Notes under the pieces: generated by a model
Database searches by the model: none
The model's input: only the letters and a program-made list of their open reading frames with translations
What the model was told of the DNA's origin: nothing
Assembly (NCBI GenBank): GCA_003162635.1
Contig: PMNE01000032.1
Location: 27,799 to 74,624, forward strand
Length of the DNA stretch: 46,826 nt
Source: Ignavibacteriota bacterium
GTDB taxonomy: Bacteria > Bacteroidota > Ignavibacteria > UBA10030 > UBA6906
Direction: 5' to 3'
Shown here: one piece after another, positions 8,785 to 18,675 of the stretch
Position numbering within the stretch: the first letter of the stretch is position 1
How the letters are laid out: every line of letters begins with the position of its first letter
Made by a program: the position numbers and the translations under genes

Positions 8785-10590
8785 TTATTGCACGAGCATC
8801 ATCGTGCGCGCGAGCGATGTCGCGATGCCGGATGTTCCGCGTGCCGACAAACGGTAGATGTACACGCCGGACGCAACATGCCTGCCGCTCTGGTCTGTCG
8901 CATCCCACATGACGTGGTAGGGGATTCCTGTCGAAGCCGGGTAGTTCCCCTGCACCAGAGTTCTCACCTTCCGCCCCAGGATATCATAGACGGTCAAATC
9001 CACCGTAGACTCCTCCGGGAGGAGAAACTCGATCCGCGTGCCCGGGTTGAACGGGTTTGGGTAGTTCTGTCCGAGAGAATATCCGCGCGGGAAAGGTTCC
9101 TTCGTGGCGGTGTCTGCATTCCGTGCAAGAAAGTCAATGGCCGCCTTTGCATTCACTATCCCCCAGCCGTCATAGTCGTCGGGGGATCCGGCATTGCTCG
9201 CCGTTGCCTTGAGTGCACCAACGATCTCCATAGGTGTCGCCTTTGGAAAGGCGTGGAGGACAAGGGCGGCGACGCCGGCGGTCAAAGGACAGGAAAAAGA
9301 TGTTCCCGACCACACACTATATCCCGTGGGCACGCTGGCGCTCGCCGTATACACGTTGACGCCCATCGCCATCACGTCGGGCTTGATGCGTCCGTCGGCG
9401 GTGGGTCCGTACGAACTGAACGACGCGCGGATTCCGCCGGAATTCACTGCTCCCGCCGTCAGGACACTGTCGCCGTCTGCCGGCGCTATCAGCGTGTTCG
9501 GCTGGCCGGCTCGTGCAACGGCATCGTTCCCCGCGGAGTTCACCACGATGATCCCCTTGGCAACAGCCATTTCGGCTGCCCGCGTAATCACGGTGGTCTT
9601 CCCATCCATGTCGCTCCATGTCCAGCTCGTGTACGGGGCATCGTACGTGAGGTAGCCAAGGGAGGTGCTCGCAACATCGATGCCCAGACTGTCTGCCCAC
9701 TCGATCGCCCGAGCCCAGTTGTCTTCCTCCACCGGGGTTTCGCTGCTGTCGTTCTCCGTTCGGGCCAGGACAAAAGAAGCGCCAAACGCCGGTCCGAGAA
9801 GCTGGCCGGGTTCATACCCTGCGATCGTTGAGAGGGTATTGATTCCGTGGGATCCGAAACTGGTCGAAGGGTTGTCCGGCGCGACGCTCACCTTGTGATC
9901 CACAAAATCGTATGTAGCGATGATCCGGGAGCGGAGAGAGTCGAATGCCTGATGGCTCAGGAGACGGAAGCCGTTGTCGAAGAAGCCGATAAGCACTCCT
10001 TGCGCGGAGTTCCCGGAGGCGTGGACGGCTGGGATGTTTTCGAGACTATCCTGGAGAAGCGAGGGACCATAGGCGAGGTCATTCGTCAAGGCGGCCTTCG
10101 CCGCAGGGGAGGCAGACACGGCGTGTTCGATCTCGACAGGATTCTCCCGGGGCGGCGCGCCGTAACGCATGAGAAGATCGATTGTCCGGACAAACGGCAA
10201 TCCGCTCAGAGCCCGGATCTGAGCGGGCGTTGCCACGGCGCTGACAGCGTTCAACCACTTGGAAACCTGCCGCACATGGAGTGTCGCAGCGGCCACCTGA
10301 TCGATGTACGCCTGTTCGACCGGGAGGTCTGTCGCGTCGACAAGCTTGTCCACCGTCCGTACCCGTCCCCTCCGTTGAAGCGATCGCGGACTTACAAGCT
10401 GCTCCGGTATCGAGAGCTTTTCGAAGGTCCGGTTCCCCTTGTCCGTGAAGTATATCCAAACGGTGAGGGGGGTTCCCGGAACGGCGCTCTGGAGACTCGC
10501 CTCCAGTCTTGCCGTCGTTTGGGCTCGACTGCCGGAAACAAGCGACGCCAGGAGAAAGGCGATCGTTCCTGCGATGGTCATACGGTTCAT
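8785..10590 (-). CDS. Secreted subtilisin-family (S8) serine protease with type IX-type C-terminal sorting domain
   Basis: 601 residues from ATG 10590. A signal peptide (MNRMTIAGTIAFLLASLVSGSRAQ) is followed by the S8 domain with Asp205 (FFDNG), His248 (GSHGIN) and Ser431 (GTSFSCP), plus the oxyanion Asn in NSAGND. The C-terminal ~90 residues hold QNYPNPFNPGTRIEF, a FlgD-like fold (DILGRKVRTL) and ASGVYIYRL, which match the Por/type IX secretion sorting domain. It is therefore expected to cross the outer membrane and be surface-attached or released. Earlier in-frame starts up to 10872 would overlap nadE on the other strand and bury the signal peptide. No type IX machinery lies in the window. 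Confidence 0.92.
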   Translation of the reverse strand: MNRMTIAGTIAFLLASLVSGSRAQTTARLEASLQSAVPGTPLTVWIYFTDKGNRTFEKLSIPEQLVSPRSLQRRGRVRTVDKLVDATDLPVEQAYIDQVAAATLHVRQVSKWLNAVSAVATPAQIRALSGLPFVRTIDLLMRYGAPPRENPVEIEHAVSASPAAKAALTNDLAYGPSLLQDSLENIPAVHASGNSAQGVLIGFFDNGFRLLSHQAFDSLRSRIIATYDFVDHKVSVAPDNPSTSFGSHGINTLSTIAGYEPGQLLGPAFGASFVLARTENDSSETPVEEDNWARAIEWADSLGIDVASTSLGYLTYDAPYTSWTWSDMDGKTTVITRAAEMAVAKGIIVVNSAGNDAVARAGQPNTLIAPADGDSVLTAGAVNSGGIRASFSSYGPTADGRIKPDVMAMGVNVYTASASVPTGYSVWSGTSFSCPLTAGVAALVLHAFPKATPMEIVGALKATASNAGSPDDYDGWGIVNAKAAIDFLARNADTATKEPFPRGYSLGQNYPNPFNPGTRIEFLLPEESTVDLTVYDILGRKVRTLVQGNYPASTGIPYHVMWDATDQSGRHVASGVYIYRLSARGTSGIATSLARTMMLVQ

Positions 10591-10628
10591 GTACGAGCGC
10601 TCGTGGTCTGAATTCCATGCACTATGGT

Positions 10629-10659
10629 TCAAAATAACGATGCATTCCGGGAGAAGCAA
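10629..10659 (-). promoter_or_regulatory. Bacteroidota-type promoter for the subtilase
   Basis: On the minus strand TTG (10659-10657), 20 bases, then TATTTTGA (10636-10629). It would leave a leader of about 32 bases before ATG 10590. Confidence 0.45.
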
Positions 10660-10689
10660 GGAGGACGTGCGCGCGCTGTCTCGCTCCGG

Positions 10690-10720
10690 TTGAATCAATA
10701 CCGCCAATTCCGTACGTTCT
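10690..10720 (+). promoter_or_regulatory. Possible promoter for nadE
   Basis: TTG (10690-10692), 20 bases, then TACGTTCT (10713-10720). It matches TAnnTT, but it ends 3 bases before the nadE ATG, so either the mRNA is nearly leaderless or this is a chance match. Confidence 0.25.
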
Positions 10721-10723
10721 ATT

Positions 10724-11563
10724 ATGGAAACGTCATCTCCGCATGCTGATCTTTCCCTCCATGGGGGAGCGGTGCGCACCGTCCTTGTCGGATTCCTCCG
10801 GGATGAAGTGCAGAACGCCGGTTTTACAAAGGCGATTGTGGGCCTCTCCGGGGGGATCGATTCAACCGTCACGGCCTATCTCGCTGCTGAAGCGCTGGGA
10901 AACAAGAACGTCCGGGGCATCATGATGCCCTATGCGTCGAGCAGTCCTGACAGTCTTGCCGATGCAGAGGTCGTGGCCAAAGCTCTGCATATCAGGACGG
11001 AAACGGTGGACATTACGCCGATGGTCGATCCGTATCTTGCCCTGTCGACCGGACACGACCGGCTCCGGGCAGGGAATGTCATGGCCAGGCAGCGGATGAT
11101 CGTGTTGTACGATATCTCGGCTCGGGAGCGGGCGCTTGTCCTTGGGACGAGCAACAAGACGGAGAGCCTCCTCGGGTACGGGACCCTCTTCGGCGACATG
11201 GCCTGTGCCATCAACCCGTTGGGGGATCTCTACAAAACGCAGGTATGGGAGCTGGCGGGGATGCTCGGCGTTCCGCAGCGCATCATCGAAAAGAAACCCT
11301 CTGCCGACCTCTGGGAGGGGCAGACCGATGAAGGAGAGCTTGGGTTCACGTATCGCGATGTGGACCGGCTCCTCTTTGCGATGGTGGATCATCGCCGGAG
11401 GGAAAAGGAGTTGATCGCGATGGGGTTTGAGGAGAAGTTCATTCGCCGCGTCGCCCTCCTTGTCCGGCGGAACCAGTTCAAACGCCGCCCGCCGTTGATC
11501 GCCAAGATCTCCCACAGGACGGTGAACGTCGACTTCCGTTACGCCCGCGACTGGGGACTATGA
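10724..11563 (+). CDS. nadE: NH3-dependent NAD+ synthetase
   Basis: Amidates nicotinic acid adenine dinucleotide to NAD+ using ATP and ammonia. The PP-loop motif SGGIDST is at about residues 42-48, and the family regions LGTSNKTE and ADLWEGQTDE are clear. At 279 residues it lacks the N-terminal glutaminase domain, so it should use free ammonia. Its stop overlaps the rsmI start (ATGA), which indicates translational coupling. Confidence 0.95.
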   Translation: METSSPHADLSLHGGAVRTVLVGFLRDEVQNAGFTKAIVGLSGGIDSTVTAYLAAEALGNKNVRGIMMPYASSSPDSLADAEVVAKALHIRTETVDITPMVDPYLALSTGHDRLRAGNVMARQRMIVLYDISARERALVLGTSNKTESLLGYGTLFGDMACAINPLGDLYKTQVWELAGMLGVPQRIIEKKPSADLWEGQTDEGELGFTYRDVDRLLFAMVDHRRREKELIAMGFEEKFIRRVALLVRRNQFKRRPPLIAKISHRTVNVDFRYARDWGL

Positions 11564-12288
11564 GCGAGGAAATCCGGAAAGGGGTATTGTACGTCGTCAG
11601 CACGCCGATCGGGAATCTCGACGACATCACCCTGCGTGCCGTTCATATCCTTCGCTCGGTTGATCTGATTGCCGCGGAAGACACCCGCACGACGCGCGTC
11701 CTCCTCGACCGCCACGGGATCGACAAGCCCCTGATCAGCTGCTTCAGTTACAACGAACGTCGGCGCGTGCCGGATCTCCTCGATCGCATGCGGAGGGGGG
11801 GAGCGATTGCGGTCGTCACCGATGCGGGGACTCCGGGGATCTCCGACCCGGCGTACGTCGTGATCAGGGAGGTGATTGCTGCGGGTTTTGACGTCATCCC
11901 GTCGCCGGGAGCGAGTGCCGTGCTGGCCGCCCTGGTTGCCAGCGGGTTGCCGACGGACCGCTTCGTCTTCGAAGGATTCCTGCCGTTGAAGAAGGGAAGG
12001 AAGACGCGCTGGGAGAGACTTGCGCAGGAGGAACGGACGATCGTGATCTATGAATCGCCGCACCGTATCGTTCGGACGCTGGGGGATGTTCTGGCGATGC
12101 TCGGCGACAGGCACATTGCCGTTGCACGGGAAATGACGAAGAAATTCGAGGAGGTGGAGAGGGGGACAGTGTCGGAAGTGCTTTCCCGCATCAGCGGAAA
12201 AACGCCGCGCGGCGAGTATGTTCTGGTGATTGCCGGGACGACCTACCGCAGCGATGGGGCCGATGACCACAACGATCCACGAATCTGA
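11560..12288 (+). CDS. rsmI: 16S rRNA (cytidine1402-2'-O)-methyltransferase
   Basis: Tetrapyrrole-methylase-fold SAM enzyme that 2'-O-methylates C1402 in the ribosomal P site. The N-terminus has YVVSTPIGNLDDITLRA and AAEDTRTT; VVTDAGTPGISDP forms the SAM-binding loop and PSPGASAVLAAL follows, all RsmI hallmarks. 242 residues, near the family norm without its optional C-terminal extension. It overlaps nadE by 4 bases. Confidence 0.95.
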   Translation: MSEEIRKGVLYVVSTPIGNLDDITLRAVHILRSVDLIAAEDTRTTRVLLDRHGIDKPLISCFSYNERRRVPDLLDRMRRGGAIAVVTDAGTPGISDPAYVVIREVIAAGFDVIPSPGASAVLAALVASGLPTDRFVFEGFLPLKKGRKTRWERLAQEERTIVIYESPHRIVRTLGDVLAMLGDRHIAVAREMTKKFEEVERGTVSEVLSRISGKTPRGEYVLVIAGTTYRSDGADDHNDPRI

Positions 12289-12297
12289 CGGACGGCC

Positions 12298-13836
12298 ATG
12301 GCACATGGGAATGATGAATCCCTTCGGCTGAGCAACACACGCCATCCTATTCTCTATGAGGTGAATGCACGTGTCTTGCTGACGGATCTCTCCTCGACGG
12401 AAGGAAAACGCGTGACGTTGGGAGCGATTCCTGACTCCGTGTTGGACGAATGGGCGGAGATGGGGATCGACGCGGTCTGGATGATGGGTGTGTGGACATG
12501 CGGGCCCCTGGGAATTGCCATTGCGCGAGAACATCCGGATCTGGCCCTGGTGTATGAATCGGTTCTCCCCGGTTATACCGCCGGCGATGTCGGTGGGTCC
12601 CCGTATGCCGTTCAGGCGTACACCGTCCCCGCGAGTCTTGGAGGCGAAACAGGCCTGAAGCGGCTGCGTCGCCGATTGGCAAAAAGGGGGGTGGCGCTCG
12701 TCCTTGATTATGTCTGCAACCACACTGCGCGCGATCACGAGTGGGTGGAAGATCATCCTGAATACTACATCCACGGAAGGGAAGGGGAGGAACGTGAGAG
12801 GCCCGATTCCTACTTCCGTGCGGACACCAGGCGTGGGACGGTGGCGCTGGCGTACGGACGCGACCCCAGCTTTCCAGGATGGACTGATACCGCACAGTTG
12901 AATTCCCGGCATCGTGGTGCACGCGAGGCGATGATCGAGACCCTCGGAAGGATCGCCTCTCGCTGTGACGGGGTCCGGTGCGATATGGCGATGCTCGTGC
13001 TCAACAGCGTGTTCGAGCGGACGTGGGGGGATCACGCGGCACTGGGGGGCGAAACCCTGGCGACCGGCGAGTTTTGGAAGGAAGCGATTGAGACGGTGCG
13101 CAAGAAGCATCCATCCTTCCTGTTCATCGCCGAGGCATACTGGAATATGGAGTGGGATCTCCAGCAGCTCGGGTTTAACTACACCTACGATAAGACGCTG
13201 TACGACAGGTTGCTGCGTGAAGGTGCAGGTTCCGTTCGCGATCATCTCCGGGCGGAGATGGACTATCAGATGCACTCGGTCCGCTTTATGGAAAACCATG
13301 ACGAACCGCGCGCGGCGACGGCCATGCCGTCGGAAGGGTGGCAGTACGCGGCGGCAACCGTCATCGCAACGGTTCCGGGGATGGTCATGTTCCATGAAGG
13401 ACAATTTGAAGGGCGAAAGATCAGACTCCCGGTCCAGCTTTGCCGCCGCCCCCCGGAAGAGAGTGCCCCCCGGACACTCGCTTTCTACGAAAGACTCCTT
13501 GGCGTGGTCGCTGGGAATGTGTTCCGGCAGGGAGGATGGCGGCTCCTCATGCCCCGTCCTGCGTGGAACGAAAACTATACCTGGCAAAATGTCCTCGCTT
13601 TCTGGTGGGAGGAAGCAAAGGAGGGGAATCGCCTGGTTATCGTCAACTATGCACCCCTGACCGGCCAGTGTTACATCGATCTGCCTCTGGAGCTCCTTCC
13701 CGGACGGTTGATAGCGTTCCGTGACCTGATGGGGGAGGCGTCGTACAACAGGGAAAAGCACGGCCTGACGTCGAAGGGGCTGTATTTTGACCTCCCTGCG
13801 TATGGAATTCACATATTCCGGATCACCTCTCGATAG
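12298..13836 (+). CDS. GH13 alpha-amylase-family enzyme
   Basis: 512-residue TIM-barrel glycoside hydrolase with all four GH13 regions: DYVCNH (region I), GVRCDMAM with nucleophile Asp229 (II), FIAEAYW with acid/base Glu279 (III), and MENHDE with Asp335 (IV). No signal peptide is present, so it should be cytosolic and act on maltodextrin, glycogen or another alpha-glucoside. The C-terminus (VIVNYAPLTGQCYIDL...) fits the usual beta domain. It starts 9 bases after rsmI and probably shares its transcript. Subfamily and substrate are not determined. Confidence 0.85.
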   Translation: MAHGNDESLRLSNTRHPILYEVNARVLLTDLSSTEGKRVTLGAIPDSVLDEWAEMGIDAVWMMGVWTCGPLGIAIAREHPDLALVYESVLPGYTAGDVGGSPYAVQAYTVPASLGGETGLKRLRRRLAKRGVALVLDYVCNHTARDHEWVEDHPEYYIHGREGEERERPDSYFRADTRRGTVALAYGRDPSFPGWTDTAQLNSRHRGAREAMIETLGRIASRCDGVRCDMAMLVLNSVFERTWGDHAALGGETLATGEFWKEAIETVRKKHPSFLFIAEAYWNMEWDLQQLGFNYTYDKTLYDRLLREGAGSVRDHLRAEMDYQMHSVRFMENHDEPRAATAMPSEGWQYAAATVIATVPGMVMFHEGQFEGRKIRLPVQLCRRPPEESAPRTLAFYERLLGVVAGNVFRQGGWRLLMPRPAWNENYTWQNVLAFWWEEAKEGNRLVIVNYAPLTGQCYIDLPLELLPGRLIAFRDLMGEASYNREKHGLTSKGLYFDLPAYGIHIFRITSR

Positions 13837-13847
13837 AAACGAGCGCC

Positions 13848-13880
13848 CGGGGGCCTCATCCTCCCCCCGCTTTTCTTCCT
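13848..13880 (+). terminator. Candidate terminator after the GH13 gene
   Basis: A CGGGGG/CCCCCG stem (13848-13853 with 13864-13869) with a 10-base loop is followed by a pyrimidine-rich CTTTTCTTCCT tail. It lies between the GH13 stop and the groES promoter. The stem is short. Confidence 0.4.
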
Positions 13881-13910
13881 CTACTCTCGTCATCGGGCAT
13901 CTCCATCCTC

Positions 13911-13938
13911 TTGACAATCTCCCAATTTCTTCTATATT
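13911..13938 (+). promoter_or_regulatory. groESL promoter
   Basis: TTGACA (13911-13916), 16 bases, TATATT (13933-13938). It also fits TTG-N19-TATATTGT. The CIRCE element begins at 13940, over the expected transcription start. Confidence 0.75.
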
Positions 13939-13939
13939 G

Positions 13940-13966
13940 TTAGCACTCATTCAGGGTGAGTGCTAA
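13940..13966 (+). promoter_or_regulatory. CIRCE operator (HrcA binding site)
   Basis: TTAGCACTC-N9-GAGTGCTAA, a perfect copy of the controlling inverted repeat of chaperone expression bound by the HrcA repressor. It lies just downstream of the -10 box and 60 bases before groES. No hrcA gene is in the window, so the repressor must be encoded elsewhere. Confidence 0.97.
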
Positions 13967-14026
13967 TAGTGTTACCTATCTGTTAAGCACTTCATTTTAA
14001 ATAACTTACAGTTCTATGGAGGTACT

Positions 14027-15996
<1,970 letters not shown>

Positions 15997-16023
15997 GATC
16001 CTCACCGCTGTAAAGCTGCATCC

Positions 16024-16062
16024 GACCCCGGGGCTTCGCACAAAAGTCCCGGGGTCTTTTTT
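16024..16062 (+). terminator. Intrinsic terminator of groESL
   Basis: A 9-bp stem (GACCCCGGG 16024-16032 with CCCGGGGTC 16048-16056) is followed by TTTTTT. It lies 27 bases after the groEL stop and directly before the TetR promoter. Confidence 0.9.
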
Positions 16063-16072
16063 GTCTCTCCTG

Positions 16073-16101
16073 TTGACAACATCAGTTGCGTTCAGTACAT
16101 T
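16073..16101 (+). promoter_or_regulatory. Promoter of the TetR/exporter operon
   Basis: TTGACA (16073-16078), 17 bases, TACATT (16096-16101); also TTG-N20-TACATTAG. An 18-bp palindrome covers the -10 element, as expected for an autorepressed operon. Confidence 0.7.
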
Positions 16102-16109
16102 AGTACTGA
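16092..16109. promoter_or_regulatory. Palindromic operator candidate overlapping the -10 box
   Basis: TCAGTAC-ATTA-GTACTGA is a perfect 7-bp inverted repeat. Its position over the -10 box and the downstream TetR gene suggest it is that regulator's binding site. Seen in sequence; binding is inferred. Confidence 0.6.
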
Positions 16110-16110
16110 G

Positions 16111-16127
16111 AAAACTAAAATAGTTTT
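16111..16127. repeat. Second perfect inverted repeat just before the TetR start
   Basis: AAAACTA-AAA-TAGTTTT, 7-bp arms with a 3-base spacer, ending one base before the ATG at 16129. It could be a second operator half-site region or a weak hairpin in the leader. Confidence 0.45.
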
Positions 16128-16128
16128 T

Positions 16129-16785
16129 ATGGTGTTTGTTCCTCAATTCTCCCGATCTATGCCGGATACACCTGATATCAAAACACTCATCCTGCAAAAC
16201 GCGCGAAAGCGATTCGAGGCCGAGGGGTTCTCGCGTGTATCGGTCGATGATCTCGCGGCCGATCTTGGGATGAGCAAGAAGACGTTCTACAAGCATGTTG
16301 CGAGCAAAGATGCATTGCTGGACGAGGTCATCGGCGACATACTGGATGAGGTCGGGTCGAACGTCCGGACGCTCCTGTCGGGAGAAGGGACGTTCATCGA
16401 AAGACTCGACCGGTGGATGGGATTCCTCGCGCAGCAGATATCGCACCTGAGCAAACTGCTCATCCTTGATCTCCAACGCCGGAGACCCGACGTCTGGGCC
16501 AGGATTCAGAAGTTCCGCAAGGAACGAATCCTTGAATTCATGGGGAAGATCATCGCAGAGGGAATCCGCGAGGGGCATATCCGCTCGAACGTCCATCCGG
16601 AGCTTGTTGTGTCGGCATTCATCGGGACAATCGAGGCAGTGATCAATCCCGAAATCCTCGCAGAGCAGTCGTACTCGGCGAAGGACGCGATCCGCGGGAT
16701 CATGGATCTCTTCTTCCTGGGGATGCTGACCGAAGAGGCATCGCGGGATCTGCGGACGAGACAATCGACTTCTTCACAACAATAG
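16129..16785 (+). CDS. TetR/AcrR-family transcriptional regulator
   Basis: 218 residues. The N-terminal helix-turn-helix is typical (ARKRFEAEGFSRVSVDDLAADLGMSKKTFYKHVASKDALL), and the C-terminal ~150 residues form a divergent ligand-binding domain. ATG 16129 is the longest start; ATG 16159 (MPDTPD...) would give the more usual short lead-in and is equally possible, and neither has a clear Shine-Dalgarno. It is the first gene of the exporter operon, ending 12 bases before the HlyD gene, so it probably represses the exporter and itself. Confidence 0.9.
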   Translation: MVFVPQFSRSMPDTPDIKTLILQNARKRFEAEGFSRVSVDDLAADLGMSKKTFYKHVASKDALLDEVIGDILDEVGSNVRTLLSGEGTFIERLDRWMGFLAQQISHLSKLLILDLQRRRPDVWARIQKFRKERILEFMGKIIAEGIREGHIRSNVHPELVVSAFIGTIEAVINPEILAEQSYSAKDAIRGIMDLFFLGMLTEEASRDLRTRQSTSSQQ

Positions 16786-16797
16786 GAGGACCACACA

Positions 16798-17721
16798 ATG
16801 CGTGTTGTCCAGGGAGTGTGCGTGGCTGCCCTTGCGGTGCTCGCGGCAGGGTGCTCGGGTGACGGCGGCGGAGTGATCGAGGGATCCGGCACGATCGAAG
16901 GGACGGACGTGAACGTCGGTGCTGAGGTGTCAGGGAAGATCCTTGAGGTGCGTGTCGATGAAGGAATGCGCGTGGCCCGGGGCGATACGCTCGTTGTCAT
17001 CGACGACACGGAGTACGCGCTCCAGCTGCTTCAGGCGGAGGCCGGCCTGGCATCGCTCGAATCGGCCTATCAGCTCTCCGTCGAAGGATCGCGGCAGGAA
17101 GATGTGATTCAGGCCAAAGCTGCGGACGAAACTGCACAGTCGGATGAGAAGAGAATGAGGGATCTCCTCGCCTCGCAGACGATCACGCAAAAGCAGTACG
17201 ATGATGCCTACGCACGGTCCGTTGCGGCCGAACAGACGTATCAGAAACTCCATCGGGGTTCCCGTCCGGTGGAAATCCGCGGCGCACGCGATCGGCGCGA
17301 CCAGGCGTCGGCGCAGGTGGAGCTGTTGCGAAAGAAGGTGCGTGACTGCCGCATCCTCTCGCCGTCCGACGGAACGGTCACGTTGCGCGGCGTGGAACCC
17401 GGCGAGCTGGTGGCCGTCGGAACGAACGTCCTGCGGCTGACCTACCTGGACAAGGTCAAGCTGACGATCTATGTGAATGAAACGGACCTGGGAAAGGTGA
17501 AGCTCCGCCAGGGAGCAAAGGTCTCGATCGATACCGATGCGAAGAGAAGCTATGACGGCATCGTCGTGTTCATCTCACCGGTTGCCGAGTTTACGCCCAA
17601 GAACGTCCAAACCAAGGAAGAACGAACCAAACTCGTGTTCGGCGTCAAGATTGAAGTGCCGAATCCGGATGGGAGTCTCAAACCGGGTCTTCCCGCCGAT
17701 GCACGCATCATCGCCGGCTGA
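16798..17721 (+). CDS. HlyD-family periplasmic adaptor lipoprotein of an ABC exporter
   Basis: 307 residues. The N-terminus ends in a lipobox (VLAAGC, Cys19), so it is a lipoprotein. The biotinyl-lipoyl-like half (VNVGAEVSGKILEVRVDEGMRVARGDTL), a helical hairpin (about residues 70-180) and the return half (DCRILSPSDGTVTLRGVEPGELV) match the YbhG/EmrA branch of membrane fusion proteins. It would bridge the ABC-2 permeases to the TolC protein. AGGAGG precedes the ATG. Confidence 0.9.
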   Translation: MRVVQGVCVAALAVLAAGCSGDGGGVIEGSGTIEGTDVNVGAEVSGKILEVRVDEGMRVARGDTLVVIDDTEYALQLLQAEAGLASLESAYQLSVEGSRQEDVIQAKAADETAQSDEKRMRDLLASQTITQKQYDDAYARSVAAEQTYQKLHRGSRPVEIRGARDRRDQASAQVELLRKKVRDCRILSPSDGTVTLRGVEPGELVAVGTNVLRLTYLDKVKLTIYVNETDLGKVKLRQGAKVSIDTDAKRSYDGIVVFISPVAEFTPKNVQTKEERTKLVFGVKIEVPNPDGSLKPGLPADARIIAG

Positions 17722-17739
17722 CCCGAAGGAAACCGCACC

Positions 17740-18675
17740 GTGGGAAACGTGATAGAGGCAAGGGGTCTGACAAAGGATTTTGGGGCGATCCGGGCGGTCG
17801 ACGGGATCGATCTCACCGTGGGGGAGGGGGAAATGTTCGGTCTGGTGGGGCCGGACGGTGCGGGGAAAACAACAACGATCAGGATGCTCTGCGGGATCCT
17901 CGCACCGACGAATGGCGGCGCCATGATCCTCGGGAAGAACATTGTCACAGAACCTGACTTGGTCAAGAAGGACATCGGGTACCTGTCGCAGAAGTTCTCT
18001 CTGTACGGGGATCTGAGCGTCGATGAGAACATCGAGTTCTTCGCTGAGATCAACAATGTGTTCGACTATAAGAAGCGGCGTGAAGAATTGCTTGAGTTCA
18101 CGCGGCTGGTCCCCTTTCGCGGCCGCCTTGCAGAAAGGTTGTCGGGAGGGATGAAGCAGAAACTGGCGCTGGCCTGCACGCTCGTCCATACGCCCCGTCT
18201 GATCTTTCTGGATGAACCGACGACAGGAGTGGATCCCGTCTCGCGAAGGGATTTCTGGCGGATCCTGCAGAGTCTGTTGAGGGAAAGGATCACGGTCGTC
18301 ATGAGCACGCCGTATCTCGACGAGGCGGAGCGGTGCACCCGCGTTGCGCTGATGAACGAGGGGAGGATTATGCGCATTGATGCACCTGTCAACCTGAAAA
18401 AGGAAATGCGCGGCGAGGTGCTGGAAATCGTGTGCGACAGGGTCCGGGACGGGTTCCGTCTCTTGAAGACCCGTCCGGAGGCGTGGGAGGTTCAGGCATT
18501 CGGCGATCGGCTGCATGTGATCGTCGCACGGGCCGACCGGGATGCCGACCGCGTGCGTGAGACGTTGACTGGCGCGGGGATCCGCATCGAGAGCATCCGC
18601 GTCATCGCGCCGTCGCTGGAAAATGTCTTTATCTCCCTGCTGACGCACAAGGAACAAAGGAAGGATGTCGCATGA
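17740..18675 (+). CDS. ABC-2 exporter ATP-binding protein (first)
   Basis: 311 residues with GTG start (AAGGAA upstream). Walker A is GPDGAGKTTT, the Q-loop region is IGYLSQKFSLYGDLSV, the signature is LSGGMKQK and Walker B is LIFLDEP. The C-terminal ~90 residues are the extension seen in drug- and antibiotic-export ATPases. It matches the N-terminal half of YbhF-type proteins. It overlaps the TolC gene by 4 bases. Confidence 0.92.
   Translation: MGNVIEARGLTKDFGAIRAVDGIDLTVGEGEMFGLVGPDGAGKTTTIRMLCGILAPTNGGAMILGKNIVTEPDLVKKDIGYLSQKFSLYGDLSVDENIEFFAEINNVFDYKKRREELLEFTRLVPFRGRLAERLSGGMKQKLALACTLVHTPRLIFLDEPTTGVDPVSRRDFWRILQSLLRERITVVMSTPYLDEAERCTRVALMNEGRIMRIDAPVNLKKEMRGEVLEIVCDRVRDGFRLLKTRPEAWEVQAFGDRLHVIVARADRDADRVRETLTGAGIRIESIRVIAPSLENVFISLLTHKEQRKDVA

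Noticed and set aside
11539-13950. 803-codon open frame antisense to rsmI and the GH13 gene
   Set aside because: Same explanation: low-complexity Arg/His/Pro-rich shadow of two genes with intact catalytic motifs.
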